Origin: Epiperipatus broadwayi
Lineage: Eukaryota > Onychophora > Udeonychophora > Euonychophora > Peripatidae
Direction: 5' to 3'
NCBI GenBank assembly: GCA_028023455.1
Contig: JAQFVV010012419.1
Location: 310,001 to 374,000 of the forward strand
Length of the DNA: 64,000 nucleotides
Shown: one piece after another, positions 47,285-58,363 of the stretch
Layout of the letters: each line of letters begins with the position of its first letter
How positions within the stretch are numbered: the first letter of the stretch is position 1
Translations under genes and position numbers: made by a program
The notes under the pieces: generated by a model
Seen by the model: only the letters and a program-made list of their open reading frames with translations
Database searches by the model: none
What the model was told of the DNA's origin: nothing

Positions 47285-48610
47285 GTAAACTTATAAATAA
47301 ATATTAGAAAATACAGTAATTAAATTTGTTAAAAAGAACAAAAAATATAAGTGTCACTTAGGAGTGCTTTCAACTATCCTTGTAGTCTTTGTCATGTAAT
47401 ACTTTGAAAGGTCAACTTTTCCATAATTCCATGACCTTAATGTTTGCAGCTAATCAATAGACAGGCAGTAAATTAGACTTATTCAATAGGCAGGTATAAA
47501 ACATTAAAATCATGAATTATGGGGAAGTTAACCTTTTAAAGTATTAAATGACAAAGACTACAAGGATAGTTTTTTTTTTCTAAAAAGAATTTTATTTAAC
47601 AAATTTAATATGATTTACAAGTTACAATCAAGTGTAATAGTTTGTATTGGAACTAAAGTTTATATTGGAACTTTGATCTGTGAGACATTTAGGTTGTTCA
47701 TGTGCCACAGTTGGGACCAACTCAATGTTTATAAAGTTCTCTTTTTGTGGGTGATGTTTGCCTAATATAGCACAGGTTGTGCATATGCTATGATTTATAT
47801 CTTGTAGTTATTTAGGGCTATTGTGTTGTTACTTGTGGTTGAGTTGTCACTTATACTATTGCTGCAGTATTGGAATCTCAAAGAGTTTCCAAGTGTCATC
47901 AAAGGTGCTGTTGGAGGCAAGCATTTGATCTCTTTTCTTTATTTTGGTAATGGTGTCAATGAAGGTGAGATCTGGGTTTCGGCTTGAATCCTCAATGGCT
48001 AGTTGACAGTGTACTAACCATAATGAGAATGTGAGGAAAATGGCCAGTCAGATCCAAGCATATGTTTTTGTGCCTAGGCATCTTTGAATAGAGGTGATCA
48101 TGTTGTAGTTTATTTTAGAGTTAGAGTGAATTAACTGTCTGATGCAGTTGTACTTAGGGCATATATTAATGATATGGTCAATTGTTTCCTCCTCTCACTG
48201 ACAGAGCTGACATTGGGGATCCAGGTTGCCATGGCTTCTTCTGTATACTAGAAACGATCTAGTGGGAAGTGCATTAAGATTTAACTTTATCACAAAGTCA
48301 AGATATTTGGCTTCCAGGCTCCAGAGCCTAAATTGGGAGATGATTTTTTATTTGTTATTTTAAGCCTGCAATCCTGTACTTGGCTGTGTGGGTGTTGTAG
48401 GCTATAGGCTTCTCAATAAGTTATTTTTGAATTGTATGCAGGTGGATTTCTTTTAGTTAGGTTGAAGTAGTAGGCTGAGAGGATAGGATCCAGTAAGACT
48501 ACAAGGATAGTTGAAAGTGCTTCTAAGAGACATTTATATTTTTTGTTCTTTTTAACAAATTTTAATTACTGTATTTTCTACTGTTTATTTATAAGTTCAT
48601 ATATATATAT
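47285..48610. mobile_element. Inverted pair of Penelope 3' ends, split by a LINE
   Basis: Left arm 47285-47455 (- strand) and right arm 47480-47571 plus 48513-48610 (+ strand) are the same Penelope 3' tail facing opposite ways. Shared words are TTTTTTGTTCTTTTTAACAA, ACTGTATTTTCTA, GACAAAGACTACAAGGATAG and AAAGTATTA. The arms are ~280 bp including the LINE-separated part. Such head-to-head partial copies are characteristic of Penelope-like insertions. The tail carries the conserved hairpin described for 11041-11071. Confidence 0.75.
47572..48494 (-). mobile_element. 5'-truncated copy of the Tx1/L1-like LINE
   Basis: The insert begins on the + strand with a T-run (the A-tail of a - strand LINE). 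It is flanked by an exact 18 bp target duplication, AAGACTACAAGGATAGTT, at 47554-47571 and 48495-48512. Its sequence near 48180-48320 aligns with the finger-encoding end of the larger LINE near 37590-37760 (ATTGTTTCCTC, TGACAGAG.TGACATTG, GTGGG.AGTG). Only the last ~900 bp of the family is present, as expected from incomplete target-primed reverse transcription. The intact duplication suggests a relatively young insertion. Confidence 0.85.
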
Positions 48611-48619
48611 GTTGATACA

Positions 48620-48876
48620 AAGATTGTCGCAGGTTGCATATATAAAAGATATATTATGTGGGTTCATCCATGTTAAAAAATTTAAATATTAATATACCAA
48701 CATTTCAACTTCATCACACAAGTCATCTACTGGGTGATAAAAGGCAGAAAGATGGTTGTAGGGGTGCTACAATCACTCATTTGAAAAAAATGTTAAAGTT
48801 CCACCAATGGAAAAAATGTTAAATTAAGAATGTTTTTTAAAAAAATATTTCCAAGTAAGAGGAAGTTTACATGTAT
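48620..48876 (-). mobile_element. Penelope-like element, 3' part (continued from 58364)
   Basis: This is the remainder of the Penelope element that resumes at 58364 on the other side of the LTR insertion. On the - strand it continues from the GTAT target site through an AT-rich stretch to TGTGATGAAGTTGAAATGTT, a phrase resembling the CTGATGA...GAAA words of Penelope tails. It ends before the TA microsatellite at 48600. The join is inferred from the target duplication. Coding here has too many stops to follow. Confidence 0.5.
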
Positions 48877-51800
48877 TGTAATGGTCAGGTTTGTACATTT
48901 TCTTTACAGATTGAGAGTCCGAGCCAGAGAACCACCAGCTGACCATGTTGGGATAATAATATTCTACGTCTGAACATACCTCAACTCTCTTACTCATGCT
49001 TCCAAGACAACCCATTGGGAATGACATGCCTGAGGTTACACTCGATATCTCTTTATTCACATTCCAGAAATAGCAAAGCAAGAAAACATGAGACATCTCC
49101 CCAACACATGATATTTTATAACGTAACTAGTGATTCTTAAAGTAATGAGCAAGAACGGACACTAAGATAAATTCATATTTCATAAATTTAATGTAACACT
49201 TAATGGGTTATAAAGCAAATAAATTATATGCAGATTGCTCACATGCTGGTGAGTAAATACTTAGTGTTACAAAGAATATAATAAAGCAAATTATATAGTG
49301 CTCACATGCAGGTGAATGAATACTAAGGTTTACAAAGAATATTAATGAATAGTCAGTAAAGGATAATGCAAATTATATATATATATATTGCTCACACACA
49401 GGTGAGTGAATACTTAGATTTACAAATGCTTAATGCGATTATCAACAAATGATAAACAAAGCCAATTACATTTGCTCATGTGCAGGTGAGTGAATTTTGG
49501 GGTTGCAAAATGTTTAATTAGTTTATGACTTTGCAGATCTGACAATATGCTTATACCATCTTTTATGTTCTAACCTACACTATGATCTGTATAGTAGAAA
49601 TCCAGTAATAGTTAGAGTGGTCAATTAATTGGTAACTGATGGGGATTATATTATTATTTTTACTAAGTTTAAACATAACTTATAGATATTTGCGTGATAT
49701 TATATATAATTGCTACACAGATAAACACATTAATTCAGATTCTGAATCAGATCAAATCTCATGTTAATTTCTATGGGAGGTTGAACTGATGTTGGACAGT
49801 CAAACGACAGGTTCTAGGGCATTACAAACTATAGTAGCAGAATATATACATTTCGAATGTGTTCTTAATTGAAGTTCATTACCTAGTAATTGGTTCCCCA
49901 GACTGAGCTACTTGCTATAATATGAAGAGTCCCTTTTATTCGAGTGAACAGAACAGCAGCTTAACAAGCCCTTGGAATGCTTTGGTTCCTTCAAATAGAT
50001 AAATATCACAATTGCCTAAACATTCGAGGTGTGACTTGACATGGAAAAAATCCTGATGTAGGAAATTATGGGTATAGCAAGAAGTTATGCATATTTATGC
50101 TAACTAGCAACATACTCGCCATGCTAATTCAATATTTCCTAAACTAATTATAACAAATCTTAGCTTTTATCAGTACCACTGCCATTGGTCAGTTCATAAG
50201 TAGTATTACTTAAGTCACACTACAAGGCAATAATAAGAATCAGATTTAATGATATCTGTATAGCTTAATCTCTAATTAAGGAGAGTTACAGCAAATTTAA
50301 GGATTTACTAAGATTTAAAATATTACTTAAATGTTGTATAACTAACGACTAATATTAAGTAAATATTGATTTTTAAATAACTTAAGCAAAAGAGTGCTTT
50401 TTAATAATTTAGGCAAATACTCATTTTAAATAGCTTACACAAAATATTCATTTTTAAATATCTTACGCAAAATCTGCATTTTAAATAACTTATTTTGTGC
50501 ATTATACATAACTAGTTCACTCTAGCATAAATAATAGTTTGATTTCAGAAGGGTGTTTGCCTATATTTCTTTATATTATAATATTCTAACAGAATGAAAA
50601 GGTGCTTAATCACCTCTCTGATTATTAATTAAACCCCAGAAACCTCCATTCTGATGAACATAGCATAAATTAATAAATGTGAAATTAAAAACTAAATATA
50701 GATGGCATAAAAATAAATTGCAGAAAATGATCAATAAATTTATAATTTAGAAATGAAGAATTTGTTTGAAAAGTTTTATAGAATCTAAATATTTACGATT
50801 ACTTAAAATATTTATAATCAAGCAAGAATTTTGAGAGTTCTCTAAGCTTTAAAGTAAATTTAATATAAACAGTTTATTTTAACATTTAAATAATATACTT
50901 AAATACGAGACTTGATTAGTTAGCTAGATTTTAATTTAGAATTGGTTTAGTAATGAAATTAACATGTTCTGCAGAATGATTTACCAGTAATATTTTGTAG
51001 TAAGTCTTTTAAGACATTCTTTAATGTCTTCTCTCTATTAAATCATCTGTGGCTTTTCTAGGTTTAAGTCTGGAAGCAGCTTTGTATATTACTTTGTTGG
51101 CAGCTTTCCTCCATCACTCTGGTCAAGAACTCTAGTATTTCAGGTGTAGCTTCTCCATCACTGGGCTTGGGCTGAGGTTGATGTTTTCTTCCATTCTGTA
51201 GCAGTTTTCTGTGATAGATAGATGGCTAGTCATATCGTCCCACTAGCCAACAATTCTCATTTTAACAGCTTTAGTAATGGCTTGGTCACAATTCATCTTG
51301 GTCAAATTAATGCAGGAACAGCTTTTTAATTATTTTTCAACACTTTGTCTTTCACCAAAAATGTGTATCAGCAGCAATTTTTTATGGCTACTCAGGCTTT
51401 TTAATATCCTATTTTTGATAGTATGTCCTCCCACTTTCACTTTCACAATGTTACTTGTTTAGTGACTTCAAACTTTGCCTTTAACTAAATTTCCACTTAG
51501 TTTTTAATATTCATGACAGCTACATCTGGAGTTAAAAACTCTATTTCCCTTGGTTTTCCAATTGCTCTTAGTATGAATTTATGGCTGACTGAATTTTCTA
51601 ATTTGTTTTTGACTATAATTTTAAATGAGGTTAATTTTTACTCAAAAGATTTTTTTTAGATGAAATGTTAAAACTTGTAAACAAGTTATAGCTTGTGTAA
51701 TTTTAAGCAAACAATAGAACTCAAAATTTATTTAAAATGAATATTAAAACTTAAATGAATAATTTTATAAATTTAAACTTATTTTGTTATATATATAAAT

Positions 51801-52048
51801 TCTAACTACACACTGTTATGTTTACTTTAGTTTTAACAAACATAAAGGAATATGGGTGTATATAAATATTTATGACTGCATCTTTATATTATAGTTAACA
51901 AGGTGATTATAAGGGAAAATACTCAGTAATATTACAAGCACACTCAAAGTTTTACTTTGAAGAAATACATGTAATCTGAGTGAAATGAAAAACACTATTA
52001 TAGAATATAATAGGTGAAACAGACAGATTTCTAGATCTAACTGTTTCA
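48877..52048 (-). repeat. Left long terminal repeat (3172 bp)
   Basis: It aligns along its whole length with 55226-58363, with scattered substitutions and small indels (differences are frequent by eye, so the insertion is not recent). It contains four iterations of a motif with CAGGTGAGTGAAT at 49237-49496, and tandem ~33 bp units of TTTTAAATAACTTACGCAAA type at 50369-50497. A 90-codon - strand frame at its left end (48824-49096) has no known motif and is probably not coding. Confidence 0.8.
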
Positions 52049-52212
52049 AAGCAATCCATCCTCAGAAGAAAAAAAAACTTTTCTTCTCTCTCTCTACTCT
52101 CCTTTTGTAGCTGTGACAGACAGATTTCTAGATCTAACTGTTTCAAAGCAATCCATCCTCAGAAGAAAAAAAAACTTTTCTTCTCTCTCTCTACTCTCCT
52201 TTTGTAGCTGTG
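52019..52212. repeat. 97 bp tandem duplication at the LTR/interior junction
   Basis: The unit starting ACAGACAGATTTCTAGATCT and ending TTTTGTAGCTGTG occurs twice, head to tail, with a 97 bp period and apparently no differences. It includes the last ~30 bp of the LTR plus the adjoining interior, so the second LTR end is outside the true LTR boundary. Near-identity implies the duplication is younger than the LTR divergence. Confidence 0.9.
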
Positions 52213-52718
52213 TGTTTTTACATAGTGATTCTACACACAACTTGTAACTTTTATCCGACCCCTTTTCTATTTTTTTTAGTATTATCTACTTTCCTCCATC
52301 TCCCTTTCTCATTTCTGGATCATTTAAGCAGCTAATACACCAATGTCTTTGTGGTAGCTCATATAATGGATCCTATGAATATAAACATGATTAAATAAGG
52401 CCACCCTAAATCCAATACTCTAATTTGTCACTATAACTCAGGCAATAGTTTATATGAATATAAATGATTAAACAAGGTAACACTAATTCTAATTATTCTA
52501 ACTCCCTCACTATAATTCAGGTAGTAGGTTATAAATATGATTGAATAGGATAACATTAATTCTTAATTATCAATCAATTAACCAAATAGCATGAAAGAAC
52601 CTAAATATAATTTCCCTACACCCTGCTCTAAGAGAGTCTCTGATCCTGTACATATAATAGAACTCTTGGCTGTCTAACAATCCTGTTACTGTGGTCCTTT
52701 CTTTATATGCTATTATAC

Positions 52719-53081
52719 CTAGGGTCTAACTTTACACTTATGGTACAATCCTCTACCTCTTTGGCTAACAACCTGACACTTAACATGGTCTAACTTCCTA
52801 AATTTATCAGGTAGTTCCTTATGTATGGGACTATAATCTATGGTGGTTAGGAAAGTAGCCATCTCCATCATGCATATCCTACACCCCACCATCATCTGTT
52901 GCACATATCCAGGCATATTTTGCTGAACAATACAAATTACTTGAGTATCTCTGTAAATGAAAACACATTCAATGACCTGAGACGTGCAACCTGGCACATG
53001 AAAATCTTCATGTTTCCTGGGTGACCATCCCATAGTGTTCCCTGAGTACAGTATCATAAATCCTGTCCTGTCTTTCTTCAC
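52719..53081 (-). pseudogene. Interior ORF of the LTR element, unknown function
   Basis: The 120-codon frame is rich in Cys, Met and His, and ends YHKCKVRP. The cysteines do not form a regular zinc-knuckle spacing and I recognise no enzymatic motif. It lies downstream (on the - strand) of the Lys/Glu-rich frames, where pol would start in an autonomous element. Either it is a fragment of a captured sequence or it is a relic gag C terminus. Open length could also be chance. Confidence 0.3.
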
Positions 53082-53248
53082 TCCAGAAGGTCCTTACTAG
53101 TGCCACCACATATTGCTCAAATGATGAGGCTTTTCTTTATAACAATCCCACCAGGACTGGGCATACCATTGTAAGTAGTGTGTGGCTAGCATGATTTGGT
53201 CCTATGGTCTACCTGCTGGAACCTAAACAACTCTATTAGACTTTGGAG

Positions 53249-54971
53249 TTATGCCATAAGACTTTCCCCAATCTCTCCTTTGAAGGTTTTGACTTGTATA
53301 TATTTTGACAGGTATGCCTGTTGCCTAACTGTATCTATGCTTTTTACCCTTTCTTTTGTGCTTTCTATGTTCACCTCTCCCCTAAGACCCTCTTTTCCTC
53401 TTGTTATCATATTGCTCTGAACTATCTCACTGTTCCCTACCCTGGCTATTTTCTTCTGATTTACACACTCTTTTGTTTCTGTCTCTGGGGACCCTCTACC
53501 ATCCCTTCTGGCTTCTTTTCTTTGTATGATCCAATCTTTGGCTTTCTCTATGTCCACCTTGCCTTCACTAGTTAACCTTATTCTTTTTGGTGCTAATTCT
53601 CTACTTCCTACCCATACTATCTCTTTCCGCTCCTTTTCTACTCTATACATTCTCTCCTGCAGCCCCTGTATCTCTTGTAATATAACTACTTTTCCTTTTG
53701 TGGTCTCTTTATTCACTATCTTTCTAACTTCCTGTCTAGGCCTTCCACTTTTTTCTCTGTTTCTTGTATTATATCTAGTATTTCCTTATATAGGCTCTTT
53801 ACCTGTCATTCTAACTTGCTCCTTACTGTGAGAATATCCCCTTTTACTATCTTCAACTAGTTGTTTTTTCTGTACCTCCAAGAGCCTTTCGCATTTTCTC
53901 TATGTTTCATAATTTTGCTTCTTACATTCAATTGTTAATCTTCCCATTGCTTCTTCCAGAGTTTGGAATCCCTGTTCTATTTTTTTTCCATGCTCTCTAA
54001 CATTTGCTCTATATCTGTAAGCATCTCTTTTCTCTCTTCCTTTCTTCTCTATCTCTTTTTTCTTTTTCTTTCTTCTCTTCACTATCTCTTTTTTCTTTTT
54101 CTTCCCTTTCTTCCTTGTCCTTTTCACTTTCTTCTCTGTCCCTCCTATCTTTTTCTTCTTTTTCGGCCTTGTCTTTTTCTTTCATCTCTATCTCTCCTTT
54201 CTTGTTCATCCCCTTTAGCCTTGTCTTTTCTCTTACTTCTCTATCTCTCTTTTATTTTTCTTCCCTTTCAGCCTTGTCTTTTTCACTTTCTTCTCTAGCT
54301 CTTTTTCCTTTTTTTTCCCTTTCTTTTCTGTCTCTTTTTTTCTTCACTTGTCCTTTTCCCTTTCTTTCCTCATTCATTTCATCATGACATTATGCATGTT
54401 CCCTCATCTACCTCTTCTTCCTATTTCCTATATCCCTTTCCTTGTGTTGATTTTGGGCCAGTTTCATTTACTATGTTCTCATTTATGCTAGCTGCTACTT
54501 CCTCTTCTACAATGTTATTACTATCTTTTACTATTCTTCTCCCTGATCTCAAGGTTTTACTCTTGCTTCCTATTTCTTTTCCTATTTGCTCCTTCTGTTC
54601 CTCTTTTCCCACTTCTTTTCTTTCTCCTTCCATTTTATTTTTATTTTTTTTACAAATATATTTTTGTACTATCTCTATTTATCTTTGATTTACTTCTTTT
54701 TTTATTTGACAGCTGACTTGCCATCCACTCCCTGAAACTGTCTACCTATAACTAAATCCATCACTCTTGTTCTTTGCTCATTTTTCCTCTTTTTATTATT
54801 TGCCACCTGATACATTTTAACTAATAATATAATTAAATACATAATAAACACATCTAAATAACTAAAATATTTTAGACTCACCCAGCTTCTGTCTTGCCAC
54901 CTCAGGTTTCTCCCTTTAAAAAATAAAACTTTTTCTTCTCTTTTTTCCTTTCTCTTTTTTTCAGCTTGCAT
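53249..54971 (-). pseudogene. Lys/Glu-rich coiled-coil-like ORF of the LTR element, broken
   Basis: Frames at 54971-54702, 54633-54421, 54209-54009, 54127-53900 and 53716-53249 are all Lys/Glu/Arg-rich and follow one another on the - strand in different frames, as if one long ORF had suffered indels. The first contains a hydrophobic stretch (YLDVFIMYLIILLV) that could span a membrane. The middle consists of KKK/REE-type repeats predicted to be helical or coiled. The last frame is more complex (EIVWVGSRELAPKR, GRGSPETETKE). A gag-like role is possible by position, but no homology is recognised. The + strand is correspondingly a TC-rich low-complexity tract. Confidence 0.4.
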
Positions 54972-55225
54972 GTATTACTTTTTCTTGCTTGATCAATTTT
55001 TGGTCATCCCTTTCTGAATCACATGTCATTTCTGAACTTAAAATTCTTTTCCAACTCACTAATTTATCAATTATAATACTAGATTATGAGTTGTTTTATT
55101 TAATTTATATATATTTTTGTGATACTACAATGATATTTGGAACAGAAAATATAAATACTCTACTCAGGGTTGTGTACTTAATCTAAGCCACAGTTGGGTC
55201 ACTAACTCTGGGGGGAAAATATCTA

Positions 55226-58200
55226 TGTAATTGTCAGGTTTATACATTTGATCAACAGATCGAGAGCCTGAGCCAGAAAACCAATAGCTGACCAAGTCAG
55301 GATAATAATATCTTATGTCTGTTCATACCTCAACTCTCTTACTCATGCTTCCAAGTCAACCCATTGCAAATGGCATACCTGAGGTTACACTTGATATCTC
55401 TTTATTCATGTTCCAGCAAAAGCAAAGCAGTAAAACATGAGACATCCCCTCCAACACATGATATTTTATAACTTAGTTAGTGATTCATAAAATAATGAGC
55501 AAGAATAGAGACTGAGATAAATTTATATTTCATAAATTTAATGTAACACTTAATAGGTTACGAAGCAAATCAATTATATACAGATTGCTCACATGCTGAT
55601 GAGTAAATACTCAGGGTTACAAAGAATACAATAAAGCAAATTATATAGTGCTCACACACAGGTGAGTGAATACTAAGGTTTACAAAGAATATTAATGAAT
55701 ATATATTGCTCAAACACAGGAGAGTGAATACTTGGATTTACAAATGCTTAATGTGATTATCAACAAATGATAAAGAAAGCCAATTATATTTGCTCATGTG
55801 CAGGTGAATGACTTTTGGGGTTGCAAATTGATTAATTAGTTTATGACATTGCAGAACTGACAATATGCTTATATCATCTTTTATGTCCTAACCTATTCTA
55901 TGATCTATATAGTAGAAATCAGTAATAGTTAGAATGGATCAATTAATTGGTAAATGATGGGGATTATATTATTATTTTTTACTAAGTTTAAACATAACTT
56001 ATAACGATATTTGCATGATATTATATATAATTGCTACACAGATAAACGCATTAATTCAGATTCCAAATCGGATCAAAGCTGATGTTAATTTCTATGGGAA
56101 GTTGAACTGATGTTGGGCAGTCGAATATCTGATTCTAGGGCATTATAAACTATAGTATCAGAATATATACATCTCGAATGTGTTATTAATTGAGGTTCAT
56201 TACCTAGTAGTTTGTTCCCCAGACTGAGCTACTTGCTATAATATGAAGAGACCCTTTTATTTAAGTGAACAGAACAGCAGTTTAATGAGCCCTTGGAATG
56301 CTTTGGTTCCTTCAAATAGATAAATGTCACAATTGCCTAAACATTTGAGGTGTGACTTGACGTGGAAGCAATCCTGATGTAGGCCATTATGGGTATAAGA
56401 AAAAGTTATGCATATTTCTGCTAACTAGCAACATACTCGCCATGCTAATTTAATATTTCCTAAACTAATTATGACAAATCTTAGCTTTTATCAGTGCCAC
56501 TGCCACTGGTCAGTTCATAAGTAGTATTACTTAAGTCACACTACAAGGCAATAATAAGAATCAAATTTAAGGATTTCCATATAGCTTAATATTTAATTAA
56601 AAAGAGTTACAGCAAATTTAAGGATTTACTAAGATTTAAAATATTACCTATATTCTGTATAACTAATGACTAATATTAAGTAAATATTGATTTTTAAATA
56701 ACTTAAGCAAAAGATTGCTTTTTAAAATAACTTACGCAAATACTCATTTTAAAATAGCTTACTCAAAATATCCATTTTTAAATAACACAAAATATTCATT
56801 ATAAATAACTTATTTTGTGCATTATAAGTAACTGATTCACTCTAGCATAAATGATAGTTTGATATCAGAAGGGAGTTTTGCCTATATTTCTTTATATTAT
56901 AATATTCTAACAGAATGAAAAGGTGCTTAATCACCTCTCTGATTATTAATTAAACCCCAGAAATCTCCATTCTGATGAACATAGCATAAATTAATAAATG
57001 TGAAATTAAAAACTAAATATAGATGGCATAAGAACAAATTGCAGAAAATGATCAATAAAGTTATAATTTAGAAATGAAGAATTTGTTTGAATGGTTTTAT
57101 AGAATCTAAATATTTATGATTACTTAAAATATTTATAATCAAGCAAGAATTTTGAGAGTTCTCTAAGCTTTAAAGTAAATTTAATATAAACAGTTTAGTT
57201 TAACATTTAAATAATATAATTAAATATGAGACTTGATTAGTTAGCCAACTTTTAATTTAGAATTGGTTTAGTAATGAAATTAACATATTCTCCAGAATGA
57301 TTTACCAATCATACTTGGTAGTAAGTCTTTCAAGACATCTTTACTGTGTGTCTTCTTTCTATTAAAGTGGCTGTGGCTTTTCTAGCTTTAAGTCTGGATG
57401 CAGCTTTGTATATTACTTCGTTGGCAGCTTTCCTTCATCACTCTGGTCAAGAAATCTCTAGTATTTCAGATGTAGCTTCTTCATCACTGGGTTTGAGCTG
57501 AGGTTCATGTTTTCTTCCATTCTGTAGCAGTTTTCCATGATAGATATGGCTAATTATATCATCCCACTAGCCAACAATTCTCATTTTAACAGCTTTGGTA
57601 ATGGCTTGGTCAGATTTTAGCAACAATGCAGGAACAGCTTTTTAATTATTTTTGACACTTATCTTTCAAAAAAAATGTGTATCAGCAGCAATTTTTGTTG
57701 TCTACTCAGGATTTTTTATATCCTATTTTTGACAGTATGTTCTCCCTCTTTTACTTTCACAATGTCACTTGTTTACTGACTTTGAACTTTGCCTTTAACT
57801 AAATTTTCACATAGTTTTAATATTCACCACAGCAAAATCTGGAGTTAAAAGCTCTACTCCTTCGGTTTCTCAATTGCCCTTTGTATTAATTTATGCCTGA
57901 CTGAATTTTCTAATTTGTTTTTGACTATAATTTTAAATGAGGTCAATTTTCAGCCAAAAGATTATTTTTAGACGAAATGTTAAAACTCGTAAACAAGTTA
58001 CAGCTTGTGTAATTTTAAGCAAACAATAGAACTCGAAATTTATTTTAAATAAATATTAAAACTTAAATAAATAATTTTATAAATTTAAACTTATTATTTT
58101 GTTATATACATAAATTCTAACTACACACTGCTATGTTTACTTAAGTTTTAACAATCGTAAAGGAATATGTGCTTATATAAATATTTATGAGTCCATCTCC

Positions 58201-58363
58201 ATATTATAGTTAACAAAGTGATTATACACACACATACTCGGCAATATTATAAGCACACTCAAAGTTTTAACTTAAAGAAATACACACAATCTGAGTGAAA
58301 CAAAATACACTATTATAGAATATAATAGGTGAAACAGACAGGTTGCTAGATCTAACTGTTTCA
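55226..58363 (-). repeat. Right long terminal repeat (3138 bp)
   Basis: Partner of 48877-52048, in the same orientation. It begins TGTAATTGTCAGG and ends CTAACTGTTTCA, immediately followed by the GTAT target copy. It retains the same internal iterations (about 55590-55815 and 56690-56812) with independent substitutions, so these predate integration. The single-copy junction here, versus the 97 bp duplication at the other LTR, defines the true LTR end. Confidence 0.8.

Larger units (their letters stand above)
48877..58363 (-). mobile_element. 9.5 kb LTR retroelement with 3.1-3.2 kb LTRs and no recognised pol
   Basis: Direct repeats 48877-52048 and 55226-58363 both run TGTAATKGTCAGG...CTAACTGTTTCA (TG...CA). 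They are flanked by a 4 bp target duplication GTAT (48873-48876 and 58364-58367), the hallmark of an integrated LTR element. The 3.2 kb interior has Lys/Glu-rich open frames on the - strand and no protease, RT, RNase H or integrase motif, which suggests a non-autonomous (LARD-like) element. The - orientation is tentative. It is supported by the frames, by a purine-rich - strand tract near 52060-52110, and by GTGACCCAACTGTGG just inside the presumed 5' LTR. On the + strand GGGGGGAAAA before 55226 could equally be a polypurine tract. Confidence 0.75.

Noticed and set aside
48690-48712. TGTGATGAAGTTGAAATG as a hammerhead core in the Penelope tail
   Set aside because: The first core base is changed, helix II would be at most a few bases, and helices I and III could not be paired convincingly.
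51652-51699. A fourth micro-exon-like block: tttttttag followed by 48 nt starting (G)AT GAA ATG TTA
   Set aside because: The frame hits a stop after 10 codons, there is no GT donor after 48 nt, and the sequence lies inside an LTR. Its near-copy at 57970 is explained by the LTR pair.
53321-54688. Long + strand open frames rich in Ser, Phe and Leu
   Set aside because: They are the reverse side of the Lys/Glu-rich - strand frames in a TC-rich low-complexity tract; the hydrophobic appearance comes from composition.
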